Below are positions 33,394-42,724 of a stretch of DNA of 64,000 nt, piece after piece. The stretch lies in contig NZ_VCYH01000004.1 of NCBI RefSeq assembly GCF_030464345.1, positions 248,001 to 312,000 on the forward strand, given 5' to 3'. The stretch is from Methanoculleus frigidifontis (GTDB lineage Archaea > Halobacteriota > Methanomicrobia > Methanomicrobiales > Methanoculleaceae). Both the position numbers and the translations under genes were made by a program. The notes under the pieces are model-generated. The model worked only from the letters and a program-made list of their open reading frames with translations. It searched no databases and had not been told where the DNA came from. Numbering within the stretch: position 1 is the first letter of the stretch; every line of letters begins with the position of its first letter.

Positions 33394-33962
33394 AGGTATG
33401 TCGTCCTGCATATCTTCACAAACGCGTGCATGAGCCGGGCGTCCTTGCATCCCGGCGCCGTCTCGACGCCCGAAGAGACGTCGACGGCATACGGCCGCAC
33501 CGTTCGTATCGCTTCGGTTACGTTCCGGGAGGTCAGTCCTCCCGCGAGGATGACCGGCACCGGCGAGGATGCCACGCACCGTCTGGCGTATTCGCGGTCG
33601 AATGCCCGTCCGGTGCCCCGGCTGCCGTCGACGACCACCCCGTCGCAGTCGTCCCGGAGAGCGTCGCCGGGCGCAAGCATCCGGAGAACCCGCACCGATG
33701 CACCGCAGGGAAGATCGAGATCGCCCCCGATCTGCACCGCATCCGGCCGTGAGGCGAGGATCTCTGCGAGGTCTTCATTCCGGTCGGTCGATGTGACGGC
33801 GACCGTGGTCACGAACGGCGAAACCGCCGCAAATATCTCCCGCGCCCGTTCCGGCGTCACCGACCGCGGAGACGGGCTCTTCATCACCACTCCGACGGCG
33901 TCGGCTCCCGCCGCTACGGCGCCGCGGGCGTCCCGGGCGGTGGTGACCCCGCAGATCTTCAC
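33390..33962 (-). CDS. trpF: Phosphoribosylanthranilate isomerase
   Basis: A 190-residue TIM barrel. [20 protein letters not shown] carries the catalytic Cys at the end of the first strand, DAVQIGGDL the conserved strand with the QI(H/G)G motif, and [11 protein letters not shown] and DVSSGVE the phosphate-binding end with the DVSSGVE signature. There is no ATG at the N-terminus. A GTG at 33962 overlapping the trpC stop (GTGA) is the start, matching the coupled style of the operon. Confidence 0.93.
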   Translation of the reverse strand: MKICGVTTARDARGAVAAGADAVGVVMKSPSPRSVTPERAREIFAAVSPFVTTVAVTSTDRNEDLAEILASRPDAVQIGGDLDLPCGASVRVLRMLAPGDALRDDCDGVVVDGSRGTGRAFDREYARRCVASSPVPVILAGGLTSRNVTEAIRTVRPYAVDVSSGVETAPGCKDARLMHAFVKICRTTYL

Positions 33963-34717
33963 GCGAATACGAATCCCTCCAGTCTCTTTCGGCGATCCCG
34001 GGCCGACATTATGGCGGAGCCGATCAGGAATGCATCGCAGTGCCGCCGGAGGTTCCTGACATCGTACGGCCAGACGATCCCGCTCTCGGAGACCACCAGC
34101 CTTCCCTCGTCGCGTGCCGCCTCCGCAAGGCGGGTCGTGGTCGAGAGATCGATCGTGAGCGTCCCGAGATCGCGGTTGTTGATCCCGATGAGGCTTGTCT
34201 CGGTGGCGAGGGCACATTCCATCTCGCTCTGGTCGCGAACCTCGACGAGCGGCTCAAGGCCGAGCGAATGTGCCTCCTCGACGAAGGCAGCGAGACGACA
34301 CCCGAGCACCCGGGTGATGAGGAGGACGGCATCGGCGCCGAGTACCCGGCTCTCAGCGAGCTGGCGTTCGTCGATGATGAAGTCCTTCCGGAGGATCGGC
34401 ACCGATACCGCACGCCGTGCCCGGATGAGGAGCTCGGTGCTCCCCCCGAAGAACGTGGGTTCGGTGAGCACCGAGAGCCCGACGGCTCCCGCGGCGGCGA
34501 ACTCGCGGGCGATATCTTCGGGGGCGGAGCCATCGTGGATCCTGCCGCGCGACGGAGAGGCGTACTTCACCTCGGCGATGATCGCGTTCTTCTCCCGGCA
34601 CCCCCGTATCGCCGCACAAAGACTTCGGTGCGGCAGCTTCGCGGGATCGACGGCAGGAAGAGCCTCGAGGCTGCCGATGCGTTCGCCGGTGGATCTGATG
34701 ATCTCATCGAGGATCAT
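33959..34717 (-). CDS. trpC: Indole-3-glycerol-phosphate synthase
   Basis: A 252-residue TIM barrel. The catalytic lysine lies in [13 protein letters not shown] (about residue 48), with [49 protein letters not shown] and VSESGIV as the ordered family motifs. It is full length. Its ATG overlaps the trpD stop as ATGA. Confidence 0.96.
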   Translation of the reverse strand: MILDEIIRSTGERIGSLEALPAVDPAKLPHRSLCAAIRGCREKNAIIAEVKYASPSRGRIHDGSAPEDIAREFAAAGAVGLSVLTEPTFFGGSTELLIRARRAVSVPILRKDFIIDERQLAESRVLGADAVLLITRVLGCRLAAFVEEAHSLGLEPLVEVRDQSEMECALATETSLIGINNRDLGTLTIDLSTTTRLAEAARDEGRLVVSESGIVWPYDVRNLRRHCDAFLIGSAIMSARDRRKRLEGFVFA

Positions 34718-35730
34718 ACCTCGCCCCCGGTCGCCTCAATCAGGCGGGAGAGCCTCTCCTCAGCCCGCCCGGAGTCGATCGCGTCCGCGGCCTGGGCAAT
34801 CCCGTCCGCAAGGCTGGCGGCCTTTCCGCCGAGGTACACGGCCGCGCCCGCGTTGAGGATGACGACGTCGCGTGCAGGGCCAAAAGCGCCGGCCAGCACC
34901 TGGCGGAGGATCCGGGCATTCTCCCGGGAATCGCCCCCGCGTATGGCCACGGCATCCGCCCGCGGGATCCCGAAATCCTCGCAGTCGATCGTGCTCATCC
35001 GGACCCGGCCATCCTCGAGCTCCGCGACGAGCGTCGTTCCCGCCGTCGTGAACTCATCGATCCCGGAACCGTGCACCACCATCGCCCGCTCAGAACCGAG
35101 CAGGGCGAGCACCTCCGCGAGCGTGCCGACGAGCCGCGGGTCGTAGACGCCCATGAGCTGCGCTTCTGCCCCGGCCGGGTTTGCGAGCGGCCCGAGCAGG
35201 TTGAAGAGCGTCCGAATCCCGATCTCCTGCCTGGCGTCGCGGGCGTGAAGCATCGCCGGGTGGTGCACCGGCGCGAACAGGAAAGCGATCCCCGCCGCCC
35301 GGAGCACCCTGCCGATCTCCTCGGGGGGCGTTCCGACACGGACGCCGAGTGCTTCGAGCACGTCTGCGGAACCGCACCTGCTCGAGACGCTCCGGTTGCC
35401 GTGCTTCACCACCGGCACCCCGGCACCCGCAGCGACGAAGGCAGCCGCCGTGCTGATGTTGAAGCTGCCAAACCCGTCACCGCCCGTGCCGCAGGTATCG
35501 ACGAGCCTGCCGAGGCCAGGAACCGCAACCGTGCGTGCGGCGCTCCGCATCACGCGGGCAAAGGCCGCGATCTCCGCGGCAGTCTCCCCCTTCATCCGTA
35601 TGGCCGTGAGGAAGCTTCCGATCTGCGCCGGGGTTGCTTTCCCTTCAACGATCTCACGCATCACCGCCGTAGCATCGTCGGTAGAGAGGTCACTGCCGGC
35701 GGCGATGTGTGCGATCGCCTCGCGAATCAT
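34714..35730 (-). CDS. trpD: Anthranilate phosphoribosyltransferase
   Basis: A 338-residue protein. [19 protein letters not shown] binds the phosphoribosyl diphosphate, [24 protein letters not shown] follows, and [27 protein letters not shown] is the conserved anthranilate region. The protein transfers phosphoribose to anthranilate. It is flanked by four-base overlaps with trpG and trpC. Confidence 0.96.
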   Translation of the reverse strand: MIREAIAHIAAGSDLSTDDATAVMREIVEGKATPAQIGSFLTAIRMKGETAAEIAAFARVMRSAARTVAVPGLGRLVDTCGTGGDGFGSFNISTAAAFVAAGAGVPVVKHGNRSVSSRCGSADVLEALGVRVGTPPEEIGRVLRAAGIAFLFAPVHHPAMLHARDARQEIGIRTLFNLLGPLANPAGAEAQLMGVYDPRLVGTLAEVLALLGSERAMVVHGSGIDEFTTAGTTLVAELEDGRVRMSTIDCEDFGIPRADAVAIRGGDSRENARILRQVLAGAFGPARDVVILNAGAAVYLGGKAASLADGIAQAADAIDSGRAEERLSRLIEATGGEV

Positions 35731-36308
35731 GCCGCTCCCTCCGGGTACGCGAGGAAGTTCTCCAATATCCGCATTCCGTCCCGGGTGAGGATACTCTCAG
35801 GGTGGAACTGCACCCCTTCGATCGGGTAGACGGTATGCCGGACGCCCATGATCACGCCGTCGTCCATGCTCCGGGCGGTGACCGCGAGCTCCCGCGGTAG
35901 GGTCCCGACATCGAGAATCAGCGAGTGGTAGCGGGTGGCGGTAAGGGGGTCGGCGAGCCCTGCAAAGATGCTTCTGCCGTCATGCCGGATCGGCGACGTC
36001 CTGCCGTGCATCACGCGGCCCGCCCGCACAACCCCGGCACCGAAAGCAAGCCCGATCGCCTGGTGGCCGAGGCAGACGCCGAGCGTCGGAACAGTCAGGC
36101 TCATGGTGGCGAGCACCTGCCGATAGAGGTGGGAGTCCCGGGGGTGGCCGTGTCCCGGCGAGAGCACGATGCGATCGCAGGGGATGGCGCGGACCAGCGC
36201 GAAAGGCGCATCGCTCTTCACCACGACCGGTTCGGCGCCGAGGGCACCGATCTGCTGGCAGAGGTTGAAGGTGAAGCTGTCGTAGGTATCGATGACGAGA
36301 ACCCTCAT
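35727..36308 (-). CDS. trpG: Anthranilate synthase component II (glutamine amidotransferase)
   Basis: A 193-residue class I glutamine amidotransferase. The nucleophile Cys is in [16 protein letters not shown], the His and Glu of the triad are in [13 protein letters not shown], and [12 protein letters not shown] is the oxyanion-strand segment (PGHG instead of the commoner PGPG). The start [16 protein letters not shown] at 36308 overlaps trpE by four bases; upstream sequence in this frame is not protein-like. It supplies ammonia to TrpE. Confidence 0.94.
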   Translation of the reverse strand: MRVLVIDTYDSFTFNLCQQIGALGAEPVVVKSDAPFALVRAIPCDRIVLSPGHGHPRDSHLYRQVLATMSLTVPTLGVCLGHQAIGLAFGAGVVRAGRVMHGRTSPIRHDGRSIFAGLADPLTATRYHSLILDVGTLPRELAVTARSMDDGVIMGVRHTVYPIEGVQFHPESILTRDGMRILENFLAYPEGAA

Positions 36309-37848
36309 ACGCCGCCTCCCGAACCGAGTGCCCGGAGCATGGCCGCCGCCTTCCGCTCCGTCTCGTGCCATTCGCTCTCGGGATCGGAGTCGGCGACGAT
36401 CCCGGCCCCGACCTGGATGTATGCCGTATCTCCCCGGACGACGACCGTCCGGATGGTGATGGCCATATCCATCGCGCCCGAAAACCCAAGCTGTCCGACG
36501 GCGCCGGCATACGGGCCTCGCCTTGTTCCTTCCACCTCGTCGATGAGCTGCATCGCCCGGACCTTCGGGGCGCCGCTGACGGTGCCTGCAGGGAAACAGG
36601 TCTTCAGGGCGTCGAAACAGTCGCACTCCGGCCGGAGCGTTCCGCTGACCGTCGAGACAATATGCTGGACGTGCGAGAACCGCTCGACGGCCATAAACTC
36701 GTCGAGGCGGACGGAACCGTAGGCCGCAACAGAACCGATGTCGTTTCGCGCAAGGTCGACGAGCATGATATGCTCAGCCCGCTCTTTTTCGTCCGCAAGG
36801 AGCTCGGCAGCCAGAAGATCGTCTTCTTCCGGCGTGGCGCCCCGGGGACGAGTCCCCGCTATCGGGACGGTCATCACTCGATCGCCCTCGACCCGCACCA
36901 GCATCTCCGGGCTGCTGCCGATGACCGACATATCCCCGAAGTCGAGGTAATACATATACGGGCTCGGGTTGCCCGACCGGAGCGCCCGGTAAAGGGCGAA
37001 GGGATCGGCCGGAGCCGGCGCCTCGATCCGCCGGGAGATGACGGCCTGGAAGATGTCGCCGGCAAAGATGTGCTCCTTGATCCGGAGCACCGCCTGCATA
37101 TACTCTTCCTGTGAGACCGACGATACCGTCCTGACGGAACGGGGCTCCGGGGCGGGTGCTGCCGCCGTCGCGGCCTCGTCCGTCAGGGATACGATCCGCT
37201 CCGCCGTCGCGGCGATCATGCGGCAGGTCTCTTCGTAAACCGCTGCCGGATCGGATTCCTCCGTCAGCAGCGGCGTCCTGATGACGAAGACCTCCCGCTC
37301 ATGGTGATCGACGATAAGGCAGTCCGTTGCGAGCATGAACCGGGACACCGGCATCCCGAGGTCGTCGCGGGCGCACGATCGCATCGTCGGCACGGTCGAA
37401 GAGACGATGTCGTAGGCGAAGTAGCCCACCATCCCACCGAAGAATCGGGGAAGGGCAACCGGTGCAACGGAGAAACGTCCCATGACCGATCGGATCAGCG
37501 CGACCGGATCGTCCCCGTCGGGTGATGCGGCGATCGCCATCAGCCGCGGATCGCCCGTGAGGGTGACAGATCCGTCGCTTTCGACGGAGACGAAGAGCTC
37601 CGGGTCGGCGCAGATGAGGGAGTAGCGGGCAACTTTCTCGCTCCCCTCGAGCGACTCGAGCAGGCAGCCGCGATCCGTGCGCAGGTGCCCGTAGAGCGCC
37701 GACGGCGAGCAGCCCGGGAGCGGAACCCTGCAGAAGAGCGGGACAAGCAGGGCGCCACCCCGCTGTCCTGCCGCAGCCTGAAACTCCGCAGAGGTCAGGT
37801 TCAGTTGTGGATAGGGCTCTCTTCGAGCGCCGGCCAGTCCACCGGCAT
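36305..37848 (-). CDS. trpE: Anthranilate synthase component I with an apparent 5' frameshift
   Basis: The main frame gives a normal TrpE: catalytic blocks HIMLVDLARNDIGSV, FPAGTVSGAPKVRAMQLID and GAVGQLGFSGAMDMAITIR are present. An ATG at 37540 would give 411 residues but would cut off about 95 clearly homologous N-terminal residues, including the tryptophan-binding CLLESLEG (LLES at 37652-37663). Upstream of that the frame has no ATG, GTG or TTG. A different frame starts at an ATG overlapping the trpB2 stop (TGATG at 37846-37850), encodes [15 protein letters not shown] and stops. One base added near 37800 joins them into a protein of about 514 residues. It is therefore a one-base deletion or a sequencing error. 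Confidence 0.8.
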
Positions 37849-39206
37849 CACCCCACCACCGGCAGCCGTCCGAGCGATTCCTTGATCAGCTCGGCCGGAT
37901 ACTCGTAGTCGATGAGTTTTCCCGCGAAGTAGGCGTCGTAGGACGAGAAGTCGAAGTGGCCGTGCCCCGAGTTGTTGAAGAGGATGACCTTCTCCTCACC
38001 CGTCTCCCGGCAGCGGAGCGCTTCGTCGACGGCAGTCTTCACGGCATGGGCGGCCTCTGGAGCGACGATGATCCCTTCGGTTCTCGCAAACAGCACCGCA
38101 GCAGCGAAGACCTCGTTCTGGTGATAGGAGGTCGCCCGGACGACGCCGTCGCGGGCAAGCCGTGAGACCAGCGGCGCCGCCCCGTGGTAGCGCAGGCCGC
38201 CGGCATGGATGTCGGGGGGTACGAAGTCGTGCCCGAGCGTGAACATCTTCATAAGCGGCGTCAACCCGGCCACGTCGCCGAAGTCATAGGTGTACAGCCC
38301 TTTCGTCAGCGTCGGGCAGGCGGCCGGCTCGACGGCGATTATCTCGGTCTCCGGGTGCCTGCCGGTCATCTTGTCGCCGGCGAACGGGAACGCGAGCCCT
38401 GCGAAGTTCGACCCGCCGCCGACGCACCCGATCACGACGTCCGGGTAGGCGTCCTCGAGCGCAAGCTGTGCCTGTGCTTCCTGCCCGATGACCGTCTGGT
38501 GGAGACAGACATGGTTGAGCACCGACCCGAGCGCGTAGTTGGTGTTCTCGTGGGTCGCGGCGTCTTCGACCGCCTCGGAGATGGCGATCCCGAGAGAGCC
38601 CGGCGTGTCGGGGTCACGTTCCAGCACTGCACGCCCCGAATTCGTCTGCATCGTCGGGCTCGGCAGGCACTCGGCACCGTAGGTCTGCATCATGATCTTG
38701 CGGTAGGGTTTCTGCTCGTAGCTTGTACGGACCATGTAGACCGTGCATTCCATCTCAAAGAGGCTGGTCGCAAACGCAAGGGAAGATCCCCACTGTCCCG
38801 CGCCGGTCTCGGTGGCGAGACGCTCGATCCCCTCCTGCCGGTTGTAGTAGGCCTGCGGGACGGCGGTGTTCGGTTTGTGAGAACCGGGCGGACTGACACC
38901 TTCCCACTTGAAGTAGATCTTTGCCGGCGTCTTGAGGTGCCGCTCGAGCCGGTGCGCCCGATAGAGAGGGCTCGGCCTCCAGAGCGTGAGGATCTCGCGC
39001 ACTTCTTCCGGGATATCGATATAGCGCTCCGTGCTGACCTCCTGCCGGATCAGCTCCATCGGGAAGATGGCGTGGAGGTCGTCAGGGGTGACCGGCTTGC
39101 CGGTGGCCGGGTGAAGTACAGGATCCATCGGCCGTGGCAGGTCCGCCTGGATGTTATACCATCGCTTCGGCATCTCCCCCTCGTCCAGGAGAACCTTTGT
39201 CTGCAT
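37848..39206 (-). CDS. TrpB2-type tryptophan synthase beta chain
   Basis: A 452-residue PLP enzyme of the long TrpB2 class. The PLP lysine lies in [19 protein letters not shown], the conserved Glu in [17 protein letters not shown], and the phosphate loop is [15 protein letters not shown]. Compared with TrpB1 it has an N-terminal extension ([19 protein letters not shown]) and TPL-type insertions. TrpB2 proteins need not bind TrpA; some act as serine deaminases or as stand-alone indole-utilising enzymes. It is the first gene of the trp operon, has a TATA box about 26 bases before the ATG (leaderless) and its stop overlaps the putative trpE start. Confidence 0.93.
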   Translation of the reverse strand: MQTKVLLDEGEMPKRWYNIQADLPRPMDPVLHPATGKPVTPDDLHAIFPMELIRQEVSTERYIDIPEEVREILTLWRPSPLYRAHRLERHLKTPAKIYFKWEGVSPPGSHKPNTAVPQAYYNRQEGIERLATETGAGQWGSSLAFATSLFEMECTVYMVRTSYEQKPYRKIMMQTYGAECLPSPTMQTNSGRAVLERDPDTPGSLGIAISEAVEDAATHENTNYALGSVLNHVCLHQTVIGQEAQAQLALEDAYPDVVIGCVGGGSNFAGLAFPFAGDKMTGRHPETEIIAVEPAACPTLTKGLYTYDFGDVAGLTPLMKMFTLGHDFVPPDIHAGGLRYHGAAPLVSRLARDGVVRATSYHQNEVFAAAVLFARTEGIIVAPEAAHAVKTAVDEALRCRETGEEKVILFNNSGHGHFDFSSYDAYFAGKLIDYEYPAELIKESLGRLPVVG

Positions 39207-39222
39207 AGATCACTGTATGCCA

Positions 39223-39236
39223 TGTACATTAATATA
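39223..39236 (-). promoter_or_regulatory. trp operon promoter with abutting TGTACA element
   Basis: The minus strand reads TATATTAATGTACA. The TATA part (39229-39236) is centred about 26 bases before the trpB2 ATG, so transcription should begin at the ATG. The palindrome TGTACA (39223-39228) lies between TATA box and start, where a bound repressor would block transcription. TGTACA is the TRP box recognised by TrpY in Methanothermobacter; whether a TrpY homolog exists here is not visible in this window. Confidence 0.55.
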
Positions 39237-39335
39237 CGTTGTGGTGCACATATGTCATTTGAAGTATCTGAACAGGCGGACTCCGGAGACCTGCCGGCCG
39301 ACCGCTCCACGCCTCGCGCCCGGGACAGTGCCGAA

Positions 39336-39352
39336 GGGTATAACATATACCC
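39336..39352. promoter_or_regulatory. Inverted repeat covering the promoter of the DUF457-type gene
   Basis: GGGTATAACATATACCC has seven-base arms (GGGTATA/TATACCC) around ACA. It includes TATA elements readable in both directions and ends 16 bases before the ATG at 39369. The symmetry may simply arise from a bidirectional TATA region, or it may mark an operator. Confidence 0.4.
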
Positions 39353-39368
39353 CCGATAACAGGGAGCG

Positions 39369-39932
39369 ATGTTCGTCCTCGCCCACCTCGTCGCAGGACT
39401 ACTCATAGGACTGACCTTCTGGAAGATCTCGGGCGATCGGCGTGCGGTCATCGTCGGCGCCGTCGGAGGCGTACTCTCCGACGTCATCGACAAACCGCTC
39501 GGGCACATCTTCCTGAAAGGCAGCGTGGACTACGGCAGGATCTACTTCCACGGCCTTGCCGTCCTGCTCGTGCTGCTGATCCTGGGGCTCGTCCTCTGGC
39601 GCTACCGTGGAGTCGTCCTCGGCATCGTGCTCGCAGCCGCCGTCTTTTCCCACCAGATCATGGACGGGATGTGGCGTCACCCCATCGAGTGGTACTGGCC
39701 ACTGCTCGGGGCGTATCCGAAACACCTCTATACCGACTACTTCTGGAACGCATTCTGGCGCGAGATCTCCCAGCCGTCCGAGTGGGTCTTCTTCGTAGCG
39801 GCCGCCGGCATCCTCGGCTACTTCTACCACCGCGAGCTGCGGGAACTCCTCGCACGATGCCCCGTGCGCCCGCTCCGCAGGCTGATCCGCGGCATCGCCG
39901 CACGTTTTACCGCACCGCACTCGGGCCGGTGA
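39369..39932 (+). CDS. Membrane-bound metal-dependent hydrolase-like protein (DUF457 type)
   Basis: A 187-residue protein with about four membrane helices. Conserved polar residues lie at helix ends: AHLVAGLLIGL near the start, VGGVLSDVIDKPLGH (GGxLxDxxDKxxGH), RIYFHGLAVLLVL and FSHQIMDGMWRHP (HxxxDxxW). These His and Asp positions resemble the metal-binding set of the YdjM/DUF457 group of membrane hydrolases. The substrate is unknown. It is divergent from the trp operon, with about 160 bases between the start codons. Confidence 0.72.
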   Translation: MFVLAHLVAGLLIGLTFWKISGDRRAVIVGAVGGVLSDVIDKPLGHIFLKGSVDYGRIYFHGLAVLLVLLILGLVLWRYRGVVLGIVLAAAVFSHQIMDGMWRHPIEWYWPLLGAYPKHLYTDYFWNAFWREISQPSEWVFFVAAAGILGYFYHRELRELLARCPVRPLRRLIRGIAARFTAPHSGR

Positions 39933-40010
39933 CCGGGACAGGGGAACCGCTGCTCCAGATCCCGCGAACAGGCGGAAAAGACCATCCGGTCACCCCAACG
40001 GTTATATACG

Positions 40011-40020
40011 ATACCTGAGA
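40011..40020 (+). promoter_or_regulatory. TATA box of the YtfJ-like operon
   Basis: GTTATATACG lies about 26 bases before the ATG at 40041, the right distance for transcription starting on or next to the start codon. GGTGA just before the ATG could act if the leader is a little longer. Confidence 0.5.
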
Positions 40021-40040
40021 CTGGTAGATGTGGTGAAGAC

Positions 40041-40493
40041 ATGACTGGCGAATCAATGCTGCAGTTGACCGTCGACCAGCTCGGCAAAATGCTCTGTGCA
40101 AGCACCGTCATCGGTGCACCGATCGAGGCCGGCGACCGGGTGATACTCCCGGTGGCCGAATTCGGGTTCGGATTCGGTGCAGGAGAGGGGAGCGGAGGAA
40201 AAACCGAAGCAGAGAAGAGTGGGGGAGCCGGCACAGGCGGAGGCGGGAGTGTCTCCGTCGTGGCGCTCGTGATCATCCACAGAAGTGTCACCGGCCCCGA
40301 GGGTGTTCAGGTCATCTCGCTCAAGAAGAAGAGCGAACTTTCGGAGGTGATCACCACACTCGGCGAGACCGTCGGCCCGCACATCGGGAAAGCGATGGAG
40401 AAAGGCTCCGAGATGATGATGAAACGCCAGAAAGAAGCAGAACCTGCCGGAGAATCCAAAGAGATCCGGGTCAAGGGTGAAGGAGAACTGTAG
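40041..40493 (+). CDS. GerW/YtfJ family protein
   Basis: A 150-residue protein. Residues about 12-100 hold the YtfJ pattern: a strand CASTVIGAPIEAGDRVILPVAEFGFGFGAG, a glycine-rich and lysine-containing loop (about residues 48-70), and SVSVVALVIIHRSVTGPEGVQVISL. The C-terminus is an amphipathic, charged tail (GKAMEKGSEMMMKRQKEAE). Bacillus relatives act in spore germination, but the family is widespread in organisms that do not form spores and its activity is unknown. A DUF2953-like gene follows 23 bases downstream, the same pairing as ytfJ and ytfI in Bacillus. Confidence 0.82.
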   Translation: MTGESMLQLTVDQLGKMLCASTVIGAPIEAGDRVILPVAEFGFGFGAGEGSGGKTEAEKSGGAGTGGGGSVSVVALVIIHRSVTGPEGVQVISLKKKSELSEVITTLGETVGPHIGKAMEKGSEMMMKRQKEAEPAGESKEIRVKGEGEL

Positions 40494-40516
40494 GTTCCCC
40501 GCCCACCTCTTCTTGT

Positions 40517-41185
40517 ATGGCCGCATCGCTCCTCCTTGTCATCCTGCTGATTGTTGCGCTCCTCATACTCGGTTTCATCGTCGCACTCTACCTTGTCCCT
40601 GTCGCGACGACGATCGCGATCGAGAAGACCGGCGAAGTCCTGCTGCTGCTCGGGACGGTCGTCTGGGGCATCTTCGGCGTGCGGTTTCGGGTTCTCGATG
40701 AGGAGCGGACGGTCGAGGTGCTGCTCGCCGGGCGTGCGGTGCTGAAACGCGACCTTGCGGCAATCGCCGAGGAGGAGAAGCCGGAGGAGGTGCCAAAAGA
40801 GCGGCCGCCTCTCCGTATCGGAGAGTACGTCGGTGCCGGCACCGATCTCTGGCCGTACATCCGCCGGGTAATCGATGCGTTTCTGCGATCGCTCTCGCTT
40901 AAGCGGTGCATCGGAGAGGTCACGCTCGGCCTTGCGAGCCCCGCAGCGACGGGGCGGATCTACGGCTATATGACCGCTCTCCGCTACGCACTCTGGCCGG
41001 TGGAGCGGATCGATCTCGTCATGCATCCGGTCTTCGGCGATGAGATCCTCGAAGGGAAGGTGGACGTACAGGTGAATATCGAGCGGCCGCTGACGATCCT
41101 CATACCGATCGTCGCGGCGCTGATGCACAAAACGGTCCGGGACCGGTTGAGGGTGCTCTCAGGGAGAGGTGCGGCCGGTGCGTAG
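40517..41185 (+). CDS. DUF2953-like (YtfI-type) membrane protein
   Basis: A 222-residue protein with an N-terminal membrane helix (about residues 3-28) and a second hydrophobic stretch (about 40-55). An acidic linker follows (EEEKPEEVPKERP), then a domain with LSLKRCIGEVTLGLASPAATGRIYGYMTAL and VMHPVFGDEILEGKVDVQVNIERP, the DUF2953 layout with GxxDPAxTG replaced by GLASPAATG. It probably faces the cytoplasm or the outside as a peripheral domain; the role is unknown. It lies between two YtfJ-like genes. Confidence 0.75.
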   Translation: MAASLLLVILLIVALLILGFIVALYLVPVATTIAIEKTGEVLLLLGTVVWGIFGVRFRVLDEERTVEVLLAGRAVLKRDLAAIAEEEKPEEVPKERPPLRIGEYVGAGTDLWPYIRRVIDAFLRSLSLKRCIGEVTLGLASPAATGRIYGYMTALRYALWPVERIDLVMHPVFGDEILEGKVDVQVNIERPLTILIPIVAALMHKTVRDRLRVLSGRGAAGA

Positions 41186-41462
41186 CCGCGGAACGCCGGG
41201 GTATTCCCGGGAACTCGTGGCCGGGGGGATGCGGACGGTCGACGACCGCTGCATCATTCCGGTCGTCAGCCTCTCGACGATCACCGGGTGCGCCGGCGGC
41301 TACGTCTCGGTCGTCCCGGTCGCCCTCATCGTTATCGACGACGGTGTGGAGGAGATCGTGTATCTCTCCGCGGAGAGCGCCTCGGAAGAACTCCGGTGCG
41401 GGATTGAAGCTCTCTGCACCGAGGTTGTCCGCACGAGCGCGCGCCCATCCGACTCGCCGTGA
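41178..41462 (+). CDS. Short YtfJ-like protein
   Basis: A 94-residue protein beginning at a GTG preceded by GGGAGAGG at suitable spacing; another GTG nine bases upstream is possible. The core DDRCIIPVVSLSTITGCAGGYVSVVPVALIVIDDGVEEIVYL (read in parts at about residues 24-66) follows the IIPV...G..GG...V.PVA.LVI pattern of the YtfJ protein encoded two genes upstream but is shorter and lacks the glycine-lysine loop and tail. Its first codons overlap the end of the DUF2953-like gene, which suggests coupling. The relation to YtfJ is inferred from the pattern. Confidence 0.6.
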   Translation: MRSRGTPGYSRELVAGGMRTVDDRCIIPVVSLSTITGCAGGYVSVVPVALIVIDDGVEEIVYLSAESASEELRCGIEALCTEVVRTSARPSDSP

Positions 41463-41554
41463 CGAAGATAGCTCTTCTTTGCCGTCACCGGTAGAGCAGG
41501 ATACTCTCGGAGCGTACAACGGTGCGCTCGACAAAAGCGGGGAGGAGAGGTCAC

Positions 41555-42724
41555 TCACTCGTGCCGGAGTGCCTGGATGGGATTGAGTTTCGCCGCTTTC
41601 CACGCCGGGTAGAGGCCGCAGAGAACGCTCGTTCCGACCCCGAAACTCATTCCGAAGGCGATATAGAGGAGGCTCGTCGGGTTGAAGAGGTACGTGGAGT
41701 CACCAAGGAAGACCCCCGTCATCAGGTAGCCGCCTCCAAAACTCAGAATGCCGCCGACGACGGCACCGATGGTGCCCAGGATCAGCGCTTCATAGATGAA
41801 GATCCGCATGAGCTCGTTTCTGCGGGTGCCGATACTCCGCAGAACGCCGATCTCGCGAGTGCGTTCGGTCACCGACATCATCATCACGTTGAGGATGGAG
41901 ACGCCGGCGACGAGGAGCGAGATCGCCCCGATCCCCATCAGAAAGAGCGTCACCGATTCGTACATCGACGTGATGCTCTCGAGGATCCGGCGGGTGTCCA
42001 TGACGTTGACGACATCGTCGCGCCGGTTCATGCGCTCGTCGATCGCATCCTTCACCGCATCGATGTCGTTCACGTTCCGCACCTTGACGATCACCTGGTC
42101 ATACTCGTCGGTCTCGTAGCGGTCGGAGTACCACCGGTGCGGGACGACGATCGCATGGTCGGGGTTTACATCAAAGCTCATCCCGCGCTCTTCGAGGATC
42201 CCCACGACCCGGAGCGTCTCGTCGCCGATCCGTATTCTGCTGCCGAGCTTGAGACCTTCGTCCTTCCAGGAGTCGGCGAGTCCCTTGCCGATCATGCAGG
42301 CGGCAGCAGTCTCTTTGAGATACGCTCCCGACTCCTTCTCGAGGAGATAGGGAATATCCTCGGCATGCATCGCATAGATCATCACCCCGCCGGTCGTAGC
42401 GCCGACCATCATCCGATCGGCCCCGGTGATCACCGGTATGGCGCGGTTCGTCCCGATAGCCCGGCGGATATCCTCGACCTGCCGTTCGGAAAGGCCGGTG
42501 CTGGCTCCGCCCCCGCCGAAGATACCCCCTCCGCCGACGGCGGGGGAGACGATGATGGTGTCGCCGACGTCCGAGACCACGTCCCCTACCATGAGGTTGA
42601 TGCTGTTGCCGAGGACGCCCATCGAGGCGATCGCGACCACACCGATGACGATCCCGATGATCGCAAGCGCCGAACGGAACATGTGGCGCTCCGTATTGCG
42701 CCGGGCAAGGTCGAAGAAGGTCAT
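41555..42724 (-). CDS. MacB/FtsX-type ABC transporter permease
   Basis: A 389-residue protein with the MacB architecture: one N-terminal helix (about residues 15-40, MFRSALAIIGIVIGVVAIASM), a large extracytoplasmic domain (about 45-265) and three C-terminal helices (about 270-295, 315-345 and 355-375). Between the first two of these lies SVTERTREIGVLRSIGTRRNEL, the FtsX-family coupling segment. It forms an exporter with the ATPase encoded just upstream (ATGA overlap). Bacterial relatives act on lipoproteins, peptides or antibiotics; the substrate here is unknown. Confidence 0.9.
   Translation of the reverse strand: MTFFDLARRNTERHMFRSALAIIGIVIGVVAIASMGVLGNSINLMVGDVVSDVGDTIIVSPAVGGGGIFGGGGASTGLSERQVEDIRRAIGTNRAIPVITGADRMMVGATTGGVMIYAMHAEDIPYLLEKESGAYLKETAAACMIGKGLADSWKDEGLKLGSRIRIGDETLRVVGILEERGMSFDVNPDHAIVVPHRWYSDRYETDEYDQVIVKVRNVNDIDAVKDAIDERMNRRDDVVNVMDTRRILESITSMYESVTLFLMGIGAISLLVAGVSILNVMMMSVTERTREIGVLRSIGTRRNELMRIFIYEALILGTIGAVVGGILSFGGGYLMTGVFLGDSTYLFNPTSLLYIAFGMSFGVGTSVLCGLYPAWKAAKLNPIQALRHE

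Noticed and set aside
37540-37758. 72-codon frame upstream of the first ATG of trpE as a separate gene
   Set aside because: It is in a different frame from the homologous TrpE N-terminus that covers the same bases, and its arginine- and serine-rich translation is typical of an out-of-frame reading.
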